A stretch of 64,000 nt of DNA from Legionella erythra (lineage in GTDB: Bacteria; Pseudomonadota; Gammaproteobacteria; Legionellales; Legionellaceae), in the NCBI RefSeq assembly GCF_001467615.1, contig NZ_LNYA01000033.1:23958-87957 (forward strand), given 5' to 3'. The position numbers and the translations under genes are program-made. Below are positions 47,332-56,428 of the stretch, piece by piece (the first letter of the stretch is position 1; each line of letters opens with the position of its first letter). The notes below the pieces were generated by a model, which ran no database searches, had not been told where the DNA came from, and worked only from the letters and a program-made list of their open reading frames with translations.

Positions 47332-49870
47332 AACCCCTCCCATAATGCAGTTCTGCGACATGCGATACCGCATCAAGAAATGCAAATCCTTGTGCCACAT
47401 AATTAATGACCGCCTGATAGTCATCACCATCAGAAGATAAAAGCACGCGAGTAAACGGATCAACGAACAAGCGATGAAAGGAGGAAATACCGTTGGCGCG
47501 CAACAAGACTTGCGAAAAACCAGCTTCTTTCGCTATTGGGAATGATTTCAGAATAGTCATCTCGTAGTCCGAAAAAGTCTCATGCTTTTTTTGATGCTCT
47601 AAAAGCGGTGATTCTTCTTGTAAAAAAACAAGCTTTAAAGCGGAGTTTTCCCATGCGGCACGAGCTTCTGAAAACTCAAAATAATCCTCAATCCCCTGAG
47701 TAATCGTGACAAATGATGCTTTATGCCGCCGACCAGTACGAAAGCCTTTGGTAATAAAGTTCACTGCAATTGAATCTCCTGTAAAAAAAGACCAGGCTTC
47801 ATCAATGATGCACATCTTTTGTTTGTTTCTGTCCGAGTTGAACATACGCCTTTGAAACTGAGAAATAACGGACAGGAGAACCGGTGCGCGAATGCTTTGA
47901 TTGTCTTCAATTTCCTTCAAATCAACTACAATTATGCGGGCATCAGGCGATAACTGGGATGGTTCATTAAACGCCTTTCCATGCTCTGACGCAGAACAGT
48001 AACGCTGAAGGTTTTTAGACAAAATGCGCGCTGTAGGATAGGTTTCGCGGTCGTGCTCGTACAACGACAATAAGACTCCTGCCACCTCATCAATGCGCGT
48101 TTGATTCTGAGTTGTTCCAAAAGCGGTTAAAATGGCTTCTCTTAAAGTGCCTCTGTCGTCATCTGTAGCACCGCTGGTCGGGCAGGTTAATAATTCAAAC
48201 AGGGCAATAATGTCATCAATCTCTCGTAAAATGTCCGTAACATGGGTAAAGGGATTCATCGCCAAATTGCTGTATTCAAGATAAGTCCCACCGAGCGCCT
48301 CACACAGTTTTCTGTAGCTCCCGCCTACATCAATAATAAAAATATCCCCGCCATTAAATAAAATATTGAGCATCAGCATCTGAATGAAAAAACTTTTTCC
48401 ACCGCCCGATGTGCCGGTTACGGCCATATTGTAATTGCTGCCAAATGCACCCGAGAAAGGATCGATGCAGGCAAACTGATCGCGCATGGTGGGCAACAAA
48501 ATACCCTTGCCCACCCCGCGCCAGTCAGAAAGAATTGGCATGTATTGGGTTGCATTCCATGAAGAAATTGGCCACATCATGGTTGGAAGAGAAAAATCCT
48601 TAGCCAGATTTCCTGTGAAAAAAAACGGCATCGAGACTAAAAAATACGGACATTGCATCCGTTTACACAATGCCAGTTTAATGTCATTGAACGCAAATAC
48701 CGTGCGAGCAGCCTCCACATCACGCTCTTTTTCATGAGGTCTTGAAAAAAGAACCACGTTATAAAGCATCTTTACAGAACGAGTCTTCTGTGAGGATAAA
48801 TCATCTCGAAAAGTACGCCATACTCTTGCCTGCTCCTCAGTTCCCGCTACATTCAAGGCATAATCACTTTTAGATTTTTTATCCAAATCACGGGTCTTAC
48901 GGTTCGCCCTACCCTGAGCACGTCCCTGCTCTTCAACCAGATAGATGACCGAGATGATGTGATTACAGGATATTCTTTTATCAGGATGAAAAATGTTGCT
49001 GGTATTATTGATGTTCTCCCATAAACAATACTGACGAGGCAGGCGATCAATGGTCAGAACAGATACAGCTGTTTCATAAGCATGTCCAGCTTCATTAGCC
49101 CCTTGAATTACTACTTCATTGTTTTTAATTTCAATATCAAAGTCATGAGACAGCGCCTGCTCTTTAAGTAATTTGGTTTTGTCGTATATAACAGGGCGTG
49201 GGGTAATTGCATCAGGGCAATTATCCAGATAAAACTGAAGCAAATGCAAAAAATCAGTCGCATCTGCTTGCTTAAATCCAATTTTTGCAGCACCTAAGGA
49301 TGCTTCAAATGAAACGCGAAACTGGCCAAAACAGGCTTTTAAATCACTCTCGGATTCTTTTTTGATTTTATCAATGACGATATAGCAATCCGTATGCGTT
49401 AATCGAGGTGCAAGCATCGTGTTGGTTTTAAAACCGTGTATGGCGGCTTTTTGATAAAATGCCTTAAGGTTCTCTCCTAACAGGCTTAAATTTTCAAATT
49501 CGCTTTTTGTGAACTGCGAAGTAAATGCCTCAATATCTTTCCCTACCTGATTGTGTTTGACGCAAATCAACTGCAAGGTGAACTCATGAGACACTTTAGA
49601 TTGAAGCAGCGCATCCAGCTGCTCTGCTATGTGTTCATTCGCACCCGTTAAAGGGACAATGCGATAAATTAAACCCGCATTGTGTTCATTAAAAAACAGC
49701 TTCGATTCCTCATCAAAATATTGATAAGGTAATAGCTCCTCAGTAAAAGAAGGATATTGATGCGCATTGAGGTCAAAAGCGGCTCCGTTATCGGCTAGCC
49801 CTTTGTCATTCCAGGTCTCCTTTAGCAACTGATAAGTATCTTGAACCCATTCTATAGCGTTTGTAAGCAT
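47321..49870 (-). CDS. traC: TraC/VirB4-type transfer ATPase
   Basis: An 849-residue ATPase that powers pilus assembly at the inner membrane. I choose ATG 49870 with GGAG 8 bp upstream; the frame is open to 49954. Walker A is GTSGGGKSFF (near 485) and Walker B MCIIDEAWSFF (near 692). The N-terminal TraC domain includes LPYQYFDEESKLFFNEHN. The preceding lipoprotein gene ends 29 bp upstream. Confidence 0.93.
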   Translation of the reverse strand: MLTNAIEWVQDTYQLLKETWNDKGLADNGAAFDLNAHQYPSFTEELLPYQYFDEESKLFFNEHNAGLIYRIVPLTGANEHIAEQLDALLQSKVSHEFTLQLICVKHNQVGKDIEAFTSQFTKSEFENLSLLGENLKAFYQKAAIHGFKTNTMLAPRLTHTDCYIVIDKIKKESESDLKACFGQFRVSFEASLGAAKIGFKQADATDFLHLLQFYLDNCPDAITPRPVIYDKTKLLKEQALSHDFDIEIKNNEVVIQGANEAGHAYETAVSVLTIDRLPRQYCLWENINNTSNIFHPDKRISCNHIISVIYLVEEQGRAQGRANRKTRDLDKKSKSDYALNVAGTEEQARVWRTFRDDLSSQKTRSVKMLYNVVLFSRPHEKERDVEAARTVFAFNDIKLALCKRMQCPYFLVSMPFFFTGNLAKDFSLPTMMWPISSWNATQYMPILSDWRGVGKGILLPTMRDQFACIDPFSGAFGSNYNMAVTGTSGGGKSFFIQMLMLNILFNGGDIFIIDVGGSYRKLCEALGGTYLEYSNLAMNPFTHVTDILREIDDIIALFELLTCPTSGATDDDRGTLREAILTAFGTTQNQTRIDEVAGVLLSLYEHDRETYPTARILSKNLQRYCSASEHGKAFNEPSQLSPDARIIVVDLKEIEDNQSIRAPVLLSVISQFQRRMFNSDRNKQKMCIIDEAWSFFTGDSIAVNFITKGFRTGRRHKASFVTITQGIEDYFEFSEARAAWENSALKLVFLQEESPLLEHQKKHETFSDYEMTILKSFPIAKEAGFSQVLLRANGISSFHRLFVDPFTRVLLSSDGDDYQAVINYVAQGFAFLDAVSHVAELHYGRGYAI

Positions 49871-49898
49871 TGCTTCTCTCCTGTATTCGTGCCAGCGC

Positions 49899-50126
49899 CT
49901 ATTTATAATCTGAATACAGATCTTGAATTCTTGCCTGCTGCACGAATTGACCATCGGGTGTATAGCGTTTTTCCTGCACCATACGATTCACCATTTCCAT
50001 ACTTTGACAACCACCCCTGTCAGCAAAGGGACATCTTGCATCCTGATTGTCGAGGATGGATTTCGAGCAGGCACATAACTGCGACACTAAGAAAAGGGTA
50101 CTCAATAAAAATAGAGGTTTAGTCAT
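49899..50126 (-). CDS. traV: TraV-like lipoprotein
   Basis: A 75-residue lipoprotein from ATG 50126 (GGAG upstream). The lipobox is QLCAC or LCAC near residue 19; after it come CPFADRGGCQSM, the short Cys-motif region characteristic of TraV, and a hydrophilic tail. It is much shorter than F TraV (171), as in several other F-type systems. It anchors the TraB-TraK core complex in the outer membrane. Overlaps the end of traB by 8 bp. Confidence 0.75.
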   Translation of the reverse strand: MTKPLFLLSTLFLVSQLCACSKSILDNQDARCPFADRGGCQSMEMVNRMVQEKRYTPDGQFVQQARIQDLYSDYK

Positions 50127-51585
50127 GAAGTGGCTCCTCATTTTGTACGGTTGAAAATAATGGGGTAGAGGGTTGTCCTGGTTGATTTAAGAGGGGATTC
50201 TCAACAGGATTAACGGTTTGAACCATGGGCTCTGGATTATTGGACTGCATCAATGAAGCGCCATTCACAGGGTGTGTATTTAATTCATAGGCACGGCTTA
50301 CAGTGGTTGTAACCCCAGACTCGTTTTGGGCATGTCCTTCATTGATAGCGCGTCCTGACTCGTACACCTGATGTTCTTTGTCTATCCAAAAGCCTTTAGT
50401 AAATAAAACGGACACACGACGACCAGCACGTGCCACAACCAGTGGATGATAAATATCAGCAATGCGCATTACATAGTCTGAAATACGATTGGCAGGATTA
50501 CTAAGTGCACCACCAGCAGCCGATTGAGCCAGGGTTGATGCCTGCCCGTAGGTCGTAATGGTGCCAGCCCCCGGATTGATTGTTTGAGCGGTATTTAAAT
50601 TCTTTAAGCCATCACCAAATCCTGCCAGCATGCCTGCCGCTGCCGAATAGGTTAAGAGCGGCTTTGTTTTTAGAATGGATGTTCCGCGTAAATCCTGCAT
50701 GGCATCCAAATCAAATACAGAGCCGTAGGCCTTTTGTTCAAAATTGATGTTGTTTCCTGCGCAAGACAGTGTTTCTAAATGCATCACCACGGAACTTCCT
50801 GATAAATCACCATAAGTGGATACCAGGGCGACACAGTCTTCTAGATGAGAACGCTGGTTGTTGGGCATTATTCCTCCGCTGGTAAGGCGGATTAAAGCAG
50901 TTCCCATGTTTTTTGAGCCGTTTATTCCTGCATCACCTAAAACACCAGTCAGCAACACCCCTTCAACAAAGGTTCCCGCCCAAACGTAATTTTTAGAGGT
51001 TCGTACTTCCTTGTTTTTTTTCTTTCGGTTGTTAAATTGCACTGTTTCCAGTCCTGATTTTGCGAGCAGTTCGCGCTCTGCCTGATGCTTTTTCTTTTGC
51101 TGTGCTTCCATTTCTTCACGAGTTGGAGGCCTAACGGTGACCAGGCTTGCCTGACGGGTAGAAACTAGTGCAACCTGTAATTGTTCGTTCATTTTTTTAT
51201 TTTCTTCTTCAAGGTGTGAAAGCTGTTCTTTCATGGCCTGGATCAAAGCTTTTGTTTCCGAATTTTCTGTTTTCACAGGTGCTGCTTCCTGCTGTTTTTT
51301 ATGATGTTCTGCCACTAACTCTTTTAAAGAATCAATTTGTTGCTGCTGTTGCAGAAGGAGTGCCTCGTCACTGCCCTGATTAAAAGTACTTTCAAAAATA
51401 CTCTCGAAGGGAGCTTCTTCCTGGTGGACTGGTTTTTTTTTCTCAGCTGATGAGTAGCAATAAAATCCATAGGATGCCCCACCCACCAGTAATAAAATGG
51501 CTGCGTGCTTCAATTGTTCCTTTTTGGCCAGTTTATTGGCATTTTGAGGTTTTAGCGTCAACCATCGTTTTATTTTTTTAAACAT
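50119..51585 (-). CDS. traB: TraB/VirB10-type core-complex protein
   Basis: A 488-residue protein that spans the envelope. There is one membrane helix near 28-44 (HAAILLLVGGASYGFYCYSS), a coiled coil (about 75-140) and the VirB10-type barrel domain: WAGTFVEGVLLTGVLGDAG, LEDCVALVSTYGDLSGSS, ETLSCAGNNINFEQKAYG. A Gly/Ala/Ser stretch (GGALSNPANRISDY nearby) precedes the C-terminal part. Acts with TraK and TraV. Confidence 0.92.
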   Translation of the reverse strand: MFKKIKRWLTLKPQNANKLAKKEQLKHAAILLLVGGASYGFYCYSSAEKKKPVHQEEAPFESIFESTFNQGSDEALLLQQQQQIDSLKELVAEHHKKQQEAAPVKTENSETKALIQAMKEQLSHLEEENKKMNEQLQVALVSTRQASLVTVRPPTREEMEAQQKKKHQAERELLAKSGLETVQFNNRKKKNKEVRTSKNYVWAGTFVEGVLLTGVLGDAGINGSKNMGTALIRLTSGGIMPNNQRSHLEDCVALVSTYGDLSGSSVVMHLETLSCAGNNINFEQKAYGSVFDLDAMQDLRGTSILKTKPLLTYSAAAGMLAGFGDGLKNLNTAQTINPGAGTITTYGQASTLAQSAAGGALSNPANRISDYVMRIADIYHPLVVARAGRRVSVLFTKGFWIDKEHQVYESGRAINEGHAQNESGVTTTVSRAYELNTHPVNGASLMQSNNPEPMVQTVNPVENPLLNQPGQPSTPLFSTVQNEEPLHD

Positions 51586-51625
51586 TACCTACTCTCCTTC
51601 CAACTCATTTTAAGCAGCTCCTGGT

Positions 51626-52360
51626 TTATCCCTGATTGCTGTATAACCCGTATAAATAAGCGATTTTTTTAGGTGGAAGCGCCTCATCACTTAATGACAG
51701 GGATTCTGCGTCCTTATGGGCAAATAAGGCGGTTGTAAGCGCCAGCTCATGATTTGATGTATTTTCTAACCGATAGATAAAGCCGGTGAAACGCTTCCCC
51801 TGATATTGTTTTTCAAGAGTTACCTTAATGTTTTTTTTAATGTAAAAAGAACGTGGAGTAATTCGCTTCTCATTAAATTCTTTGGGGGTCTCCCCTGCTT
51901 TCATGGCAGCGATTGCCTCATCTACTTCACTAGCATCAGGGGTATCCAGTTTCACAAATTTCAATTTTGTTTGAGCGCGAGGCACAAGCCTTAAGGTTTT
52001 TCCAACCGATTCATCAGGTGTCAGGGTAAGTGATACGTGATGTCCTTTATCTGTAGTTAGGAACAGGGTAATGGGAACTTGAAAATTGGGCTTTATATAC
52101 ACCGAAGAATCCGTGCTTTCAGGGTTATCCATCTCACTTTTATCGACTGTAATAGCATGCTCTGGGTAACTTAATTTAGTGATCGATTCTCCTTCAATAA
52201 ACACACGATTAAAGTTAATACTCGATAAGGTCAGATTAAACTGCTCTCCTTCTTCAAAAGCGATGACCGAAGGAGGAGTGCTTGCACAAACAATTCCTGA
52301 GCACAAACAACTAATAAGAAGAATGGTTTTTTTAGCTTTTTCATAAATTGAGTTAGTCAT
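51626..52360 (-). CDS. traK: TraK secretin-like core-complex protein
   Basis: A 244-residue exported protein from ATG 52360 (GGAG 7 bp upstream). The signal peptide ends near VCA-STPPSV. It has the TraK N-terminal pattern FEEGEQFNLTLSSINFNRVF, then ITKLSYPE, and a C-terminal FTGFIYRLENTSNHELAL. It forms the outer ring with TraB and TraV. Overlaps traE by 8 bp. Confidence 0.92.
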   Translation of the reverse strand: MTNSIYEKAKKTILLISCLCSGIVCASTPPSVIAFEEGEQFNLTLSSINFNRVFIEGESITKLSYPEHAITVDKSEMDNPESTDSSVYIKPNFQVPITLFLTTDKGHHVSLTLTPDESVGKTLRLVPRAQTKLKFVKLDTPDASEVDEAIAAMKAGETPKEFNEKRITPRSFYIKKNIKVTLEKQYQGKRFTGFIYRLENTSNHELALTTALFAHKDAESLSLSDEALPPKKIAYLYGLYSNQG

Positions 52361-52913
52361 GGTGTATCTCCTGAATGGACACAAGATTTAAAAGGCCTGA
52401 TTGATGTGAAAACTGCACTCGATACATTTTGTGTTGTGGCTTTAATTGCAGTCCATGGCTTGTACGATGCAACTGCCCTTCGATTTGACCTTGATTTTTA
52501 GTGACATCCACGGATACTTTTTCGGCGTAAAACACTGAGCTTACATTTTTGTCATGTACTGTTTTGCGCTCGGCATCCAGTAGTTTGGAAAACGATTCCT
52601 GGTATTTCGCTGGAATCAGATGAGACAGCATGGTGTAGCGTGCATCAATGGTTTCAGGGTTGTAGGTCAGACGTAAGTCAGCTACTTTCTGCGTCATTTC
52701 TTTCAGGTATTCGGGTGAATAGCCTTTATCACCAATGCTAAACTCTAGACCAGTACACACAGGAAGCCAGTGAACCTGCTTATGCAGTAAGGTATAAAAA
52801 TTTAAGGCGCAAAGAACAATAACTGCAAACGTACTCGATAGCGCCCAAATCAGTGTCAGCTTGAATAACAGTCTGTTTTTTGCAATCGCATTATCACGAA
52901 ATGAAGTATCCAT
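52353..52913 (-). CDS. traE: TraE pilus assembly protein
   Basis: A 186-residue VirB8-like inner-membrane protein: a short cytoplasmic end, one membrane helix (FKLTLIWALSSTFAVIVLCA), then a periplasmic domain with YLKEMTQKVADLRLTYNPET and HLIPAKYQESFSKLLDAER, both typical of TraE. Starts 4 bp after traL. Confidence 0.93.
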   Translation of the reverse strand: MDTSFRDNAIAKNRLLFKLTLIWALSSTFAVIVLCALNFYTLLHKQVHWLPVCTGLEFSIGDKGYSPEYLKEMTQKVADLRLTYNPETIDARYTMLSHLIPAKYQESFSKLLDAERKTVHDKNVSSVFYAEKVSVDVTKNQGQIEGQLHRTSHGLQLKPQHKMYRVQFSHQSGLLNLVSIQEIHHD

Positions 52914-52917
52914 TAAA

Positions 52918-53208
52918 TCACCTGATATAAATTCGGTTGGCAGAATCGGGCAAAGCTCGAAATAACAGAGACGTTAACCTGTGAGGCAGCGACCAATACA
53001 CGATGGCAAACAGACTCCGCAGAGGTAGTCCGCCATACTTGATATGCATCGCAACGCTTAGGGCTGCGCCTATCATAAAAAGCTGATAGGCAAGTCCTGT
53101 TAAAAGCCCAATTCCCGTGAGTAAAAAAATGGGCAGGCCTGTGGTAACAGGAATACCCGCAATTTTAGGCTCATCAGAGAGCATGAATGTTTGGTAGTTA
53201 CGAGCCAT
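52918..53208 (-). CDS. traL: TraL pilus assembly protein
   Basis: A 96-residue inner-membrane protein of the VirB3 class. The motif FMLSDEPKIAGIPVTTGLPI near the N-terminus is followed by two membrane helices and a basic C-terminal region. It helps assemble F-type pili. It starts at the traA stop (TAATG). Confidence 0.92.
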   Translation of the reverse strand: MARNYQTFMLSDEPKIAGIPVTTGLPIFLLTGIGLLTGLAYQLFMIGAALSVAMHIKYGGLPLRSLFAIVYWSLPHRLTSLLFRALPDSANRIYIR

Positions 53209-53519
53209 TATTTCAATGCCCAGTGAGTGAACACCATCAATACAGGAACACCTGCAAGGACTGCGATATTTTTGGTTTTGATGTAGGCATAAGCCCCTGC
53301 AAGCCCTTCTGCTAACAAAAGAAAATAAGGGAGATCTGAATCCGCTCCAAAGGTTGCCTTTACTTCCTCTTTTAATCCAGAAAGCCGATTCTCAGCAGCA
53401 AAACAGGAGTCTGGCATCAGGCACAGCAGCGCCAAACCAATCATTAAAAACGGGAGCAGTTGCCTGGCATAGAGATATCCTTTAAGGCTCAAATCGTTCA
53501 TTGCTGTTCTGTATTTCAT
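53208..53519 (-). CDS. traA: TraA-type F-pilin precursor
   Basis: A 103-residue prepilin from ATG 53519 (GGAG 8 bp upstream). A long leader ends near SCFA-AENRL, leaving a mature pilin of about 62 residues (F pilin has 70). The mature part EEVKATFGADSDLPYFLLLA and YIKTKNIAVLAGVPV follow the F-pilin pattern closely. Two membrane helices allow storage in the inner membrane. It is the monomer of the conjugative pilus. Confidence 0.88.
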   Translation of the reverse strand: MKYRTAMNDLSLKGYLYARQLLPFLMIGLALLCLMPDSCFAAENRLSGLKEEVKATFGADSDLPYFLLLAEGLAGAYAYIKTKNIAVLAGVPVLMVFTHWALK

Positions 53520-53625
53520 CACATTCTCCTTTTTTGGTTAAAAAAATCCCCTGAGCCCTAATTTGTGCTCATTTTTTATTCTTTTTATTTAATGAATCGT
53601 GTTTTTGTGGTTTTAAAAAGAGCGT

Positions 53626-53997
53626 TTATCCATTCATGGTTACTCCTTTATCAAGCATGCTTTGACTTAACAGGTGGTTGTTTTTTTTAAGTTCAACTAA
53701 AATTTGCGTCAGTAGGTGATTTGCAGAATCTAGTTTTTTGAACAAAGCCACATACTCAACTGCTTTGGCTACATCAGGAACCTCCTTATCCATTGCTAGC
53801 AAAAGCGTAAAAAGCGTTCCACCTGAAAGAATGTGTTTAAAATATTCGACATCCTGTTCATCATTTTCAGTTGAAACGGCAGTCAGATTCTGATTAATCT
53901 TAAAGTTGTTTTCAGGCAGTGTTGTGGGCTCTGCATGAATAACTCCACTCACAACGATAAGGGTCATCGACAGCATGAGTGTTTTAATTGGGTTCAT
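53626..53997 (-). CDS. exported protein of the transfer region
   Basis: A 123-residue protein with a signal peptide (cleavage near IHA-EPTTL) and a helical mature part (FKHILSGGTLFTLLLAMDKE, LFKKLDSANHLLTQILVELK). I do not recognise a family. It lies just before traA in the same leftward unit with RBS AAGGAG, so it probably helps pilus or envelope assembly. Confidence 0.6.
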   Translation of the reverse strand: MNPIKTLMLSMTLIVVSGVIHAEPTTLPENNFKINQNLTAVSTENDEQDVEYFKHILSGGTLFTLLLAMDKEVPDVAKAVEYVALFKKLDSANHLLTQILVELKKNNHLLSQSMLDKGVTMNG

Positions 53998-54040
53998 TGA
54001 GCGCTCCTTTTATTTTTGTTATGAACTTAAGCTTTTAAAA

Positions 54041-54442
54041 TTAGTCCGATGTTTGGTCTGTTTCTGGTATGTTGATGTTCTCAAGTTCACTTTTCATCAC
54101 AATAACTCGTGCAAGATAGGGTTTTACCTTCGGTGATAAATGTGTACAGTAGCTTCTTACATTGCTGATTTCTTTTAATTCATTGTATCCATAAGCCATA
54201 GAAACAACTGCACTGTCTTTTTTATGATGCTGCAATTGGGCTCCTGCTGACTCCAGGTAGGCTGCAGCAATTGCGACATCTCCAGAACATAAATCGGAGT
54301 TGTTTTCTTTGGCAATCTGGTTTAGTTGATAAGACGTATCAAAAATTCGTCTTTCTAAATCGTAGTGATTCGAACTGGTTGCAACAGCACAGGGTGAACC
54401 CAGTGCGGTGATGATAAGTCCTACTATTACATTGATTCTCAT
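54041..54442 (-). CDS. exported protein of the transfer region
   Basis: A 133-residue protein with a signal peptide (cleavage near CAVA-TSSNH) and a helical mature part holding two cysteines (SDLCSGDVAIAAAYLE and RSYCTHLSP). Family unknown. Its leader GAGTTAAAGAGGGAATA resembles the leader of traT next to it. Confidence 0.6.
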   Translation of the reverse strand: MRINVIVGLIITALGSPCAVATSSNHYDLERRIFDTSYQLNQIAKENNSDLCSGDVAIAAAYLESAGAQLQHHKKDSAVVSMAYGYNELKEISNVRSYCTHLSPKVKPYLARVIVMKSELENINIPETDQTSD

Positions 54443-54518
54443 TACTATTCCCTCTTTAACTCATTATTGTTTTTTAAATCCTATGCACTTTTTTTCATGA
54501 AGCTCTAATCAGGCTGCA

Positions 54519-55271
54519 TCAAAAAATGCCCGCTAATGTTTTTACCAGACCTTGTTCCAATGCGGGTCTTGCTTCTGCAAAACTCAGATTGACTTTATCG
54601 GCATTGGATACCACCCGCGTTCTATAGCGTTGGTAATCACTGTGTTTGCTCAATGTCTGGGTGGTTCCAGATGCAGTGCCATTTTGAAGGTTGGAATTAA
54701 ACTGCTCATGAACGGTACCGTTTCCAACACGTTCAGAAATTTGTACATCGGTAATCATCGTGTAATTCACTGCCTTGACTAGAGAATCTGCAGCCAAACC
54801 AATAATTCCTCCACCTATACCTGCACCAATCATGGTGCTTGAATGACCGCTTAATGCACCCAGTGCAGTTCCTGTTGCTGCCCCTGCCAATGCACTGCCA
54901 TACCCACCACCTAGCGCGGATTGGCTTGCAGACACGCTCATTTTTCCAACCTTAAGAATATTGGCCTGCAGCAGGTAATGGGCTTTGGATGGATTTCCAA
55001 CCACTTTATAGCCATGTTCTTCTAATGCCTGCTTTAGTGACTTATCAATGGATAATGACTCTTGAGAAGTATTCTTAACCGTGATGTAAATCGTTTTTTG
55101 ACTTTGAGCTACAGGATCAAGAAAAATCGTTTGGCTGAGTTTTGTATCTGTTTCTAAGTTGCGATGTTCGATCACTGTTGATGTTGCAGCACAGCTCACC
55201 AATAGGGCAAAAGATCCAGTTAAAGCTAAAGTGGTGATTGCCTTTTGTATCTGGTTAATGCATGGTTTCAT
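54519..55271 (-). CDS. traT: TraT surface-exclusion lipoprotein
   Basis: A 250-residue outer-membrane lipoprotein. The lipobox is LVSC near residue 27. The family core is present: TIFLDPVAQSQKTIYITVKN, GYKVVGNPSKAHYLLQANIL, and a Gly/Ala-rich hydrophobic stretch (GAATGTALGALSGHSS) that crosses the membrane. TraT blocks mating between like donors and in some plasmids gives serum resistance. In F it lies after traS; here it heads the cluster. Confidence 0.92.
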   Translation of the reverse strand: MKPCINQIQKAITTLALTGSFALLVSCAATSTVIEHRNLETDTKLSQTIFLDPVAQSQKTIYITVKNTSQESLSIDKSLKQALEEHGYKVVGNPSKAHYLLQANILKVGKMSVSASQSALGGGYGSALAGAATGTALGALSGHSSTMIGAGIGGGIIGLAADSLVKAVNYTMITDVQISERVGNGTVHEQFNSNLQNGTASGTTQTLSKHSDYQRYRTRVVSNADKVNLSFAEARPALEQGLVKTLAGIF

Positions 55272-55309
55272 TTTATTCCCTTAACTCGTTAGTATGGTGA
55301 TTTGGTTGG

Positions 55310-55534
55310 TTAATGAGTCTGTACGCCCCGTGCTTCCTTCCACTGACCAGGCGTATTTAAAAACAGAGATTGTTCTTTTTTAATTTTTTGATGTATTTCC
55401 TGACGATGAATAATTACATCTTGTGGTGCATCGAACCCTAAGCGGACTTGATTACCCTTAACACCGAGCACGGTGATATAAATGTCATCATTGATTAGTA
55501 CGGTTTCGCCTATTCTACGTGTAAGTATTAACAT
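55310..55534 (-). CDS. csrT: CsrA paralogue of the CsrT/LvrC type
   Basis: A 74-residue RNA-binding regulator. [28 protein letters not shown] and the [11 protein letters not shown] end match CsrA, with the RNA-contact residues L4 and the basic C-terminal arginine region (R44 area) kept. Such paralogues sit in Legionella ICEs beside lvr genes; CsrT of one ICE is reported to repress conjugation genes. RBS AAAGGAAC. Last gene of the leftward regulatory operon. Confidence 0.88.
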   Translation of the reverse strand: MLILTRRIGETVLINDDIYITVLGVKGNQVRLGFDAPQDVIIHRQEIHQKIKKEQSLFLNTPGQWKEARGVQTH

Positions 55535-55553
55535 GCTGTGTTCCTTTTATTGG

Positions 55554-55757
55554 TTAGTGAATTGAATATTCTTTTTTTTGTGAATCAATCTCGAATCGAA
55601 GCGCTTCGCATGCCAATCGTGCCTCCATTGCAATGTGCCAGAAATCGCATTCAGGGATTTCCTGGTAGGCCAGAGCCAAAGACTCAGAGCAAGCGTTTAA
55701 AAGACAGTACAGTTCTTCCTTTGTAAACAGTTTTAAACATGGAATTTGTTTCATCAT
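55554..55757 (-). CDS. small Lvr-type protein before csrT
   Basis: A 67-residue helical protein. I start it at the ATGATG of 55757, which overlaps the stop of the preceding gene and has GGGAG upstream; the frame continues upstream inside that gene. There are four cysteines (CLKLF, YCLLNAC, PECDFW). It lies where Legionella elements carry lvrB or a similar gene; I cannot be sure of the name. Confidence 0.6.
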   Translation of the reverse strand: MMKQIPCLKLFTKEELYCLLNACSESLALAYQEIPECDFWHIAMEARLACEALRFEIDSQKKEYSIH

Positions 55758-56428
55758 GCAACTCCCAATAACTGGCGAATTTTCGCAAGGTGTGTTGTTG
55801 CAATGTCTTTTGATTGAGGCAAAGCGCACAGCACCTTCTCTTTAATTTCCGGGATCTGGTGTCCTTGTCTCATTAAATGACATACCTGTTCATATGCCTC
55901 TTTAAATACTGCAAAAGAATGGCCTTCATTATCAATTTCCAGAAATTTAAGCCCCAGTCTTTTGGCAGTAAATTTAACCACTGCATGACTCCAGTTTGGG
56001 TTCGTTGAATAAGCGCTGTTTAAAACCTCCCTATGCGCCTCGGCAGCAGAAGGCAGGCGCAAATCACTATAAAAGCCAAGACACAAAGCTCGAAACTGCA
56101 GGCAATTGGGTGGAAATTCACAAAACTTGTCGCCTTTACTCAATGTCATTAATCGCTCCACACCACTGTCTAATGCTTTTGGAGTTAAATCTTTAAGTGC
56201 AGCAAACCAAACTCCTGTATCTTTCACTCCATGCTTACTGATAAAAAGTTGCCCGTATATTGCAGTCAGCTTCATCCAGAGGCTGGACAAGTGTTCCTTC
56301 GATAAATGAACCGGAGTTGAGTTCACTGCCTGAGGTGTCCCAGAGTGAGTCGATTGAAATGCCATGATGTTCGCTGACTCGCTCAAGTGCTGTTTGGTTA
56401 AGAGTGCTTTGATTTGTACCACGCTCAT
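55754..56428 (-). CDS. replication-protein-P-like Lvr-region protein
   Basis: A 224-residue protein. LSSLWMKLTAIYGQLFISKH, then FAALKDLTPKALDSGVERLM and FPPNCLQFRALC, resemble phage replication protein P (a helicase loader). I keep the start at 56428 because AAGGAG lies 8 bp upstream, although this makes a 194-bp overlap with the previous gene in another frame. It precedes the small gene and csrT in one operon. Confidence 0.65.
   Translation of the reverse strand: MSVVQIKALLTKQHLSESANIMAFQSTHSGTPQAVNSTPVHLSKEHLSSLWMKLTAIYGQLFISKHGVKDTGVWFAALKDLTPKALDSGVERLMTLSKGDKFCEFPPNCLQFRALCLGFYSDLRLPSAAEAHREVLNSAYSTNPNWSHAVVKFTAKRLGLKFLEIDNEGHSFAVFKEAYEQVCHLMRQGHQIPEIKEKVLCALPQSKDIATTHLAKIRQLLGVA

Noticed and set aside
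49841..50122. Rightward frame over traV and the traC start
   Set aside because: Antisense to a TraV-like lipoprotein with a lipobox and ribosome-binding site.
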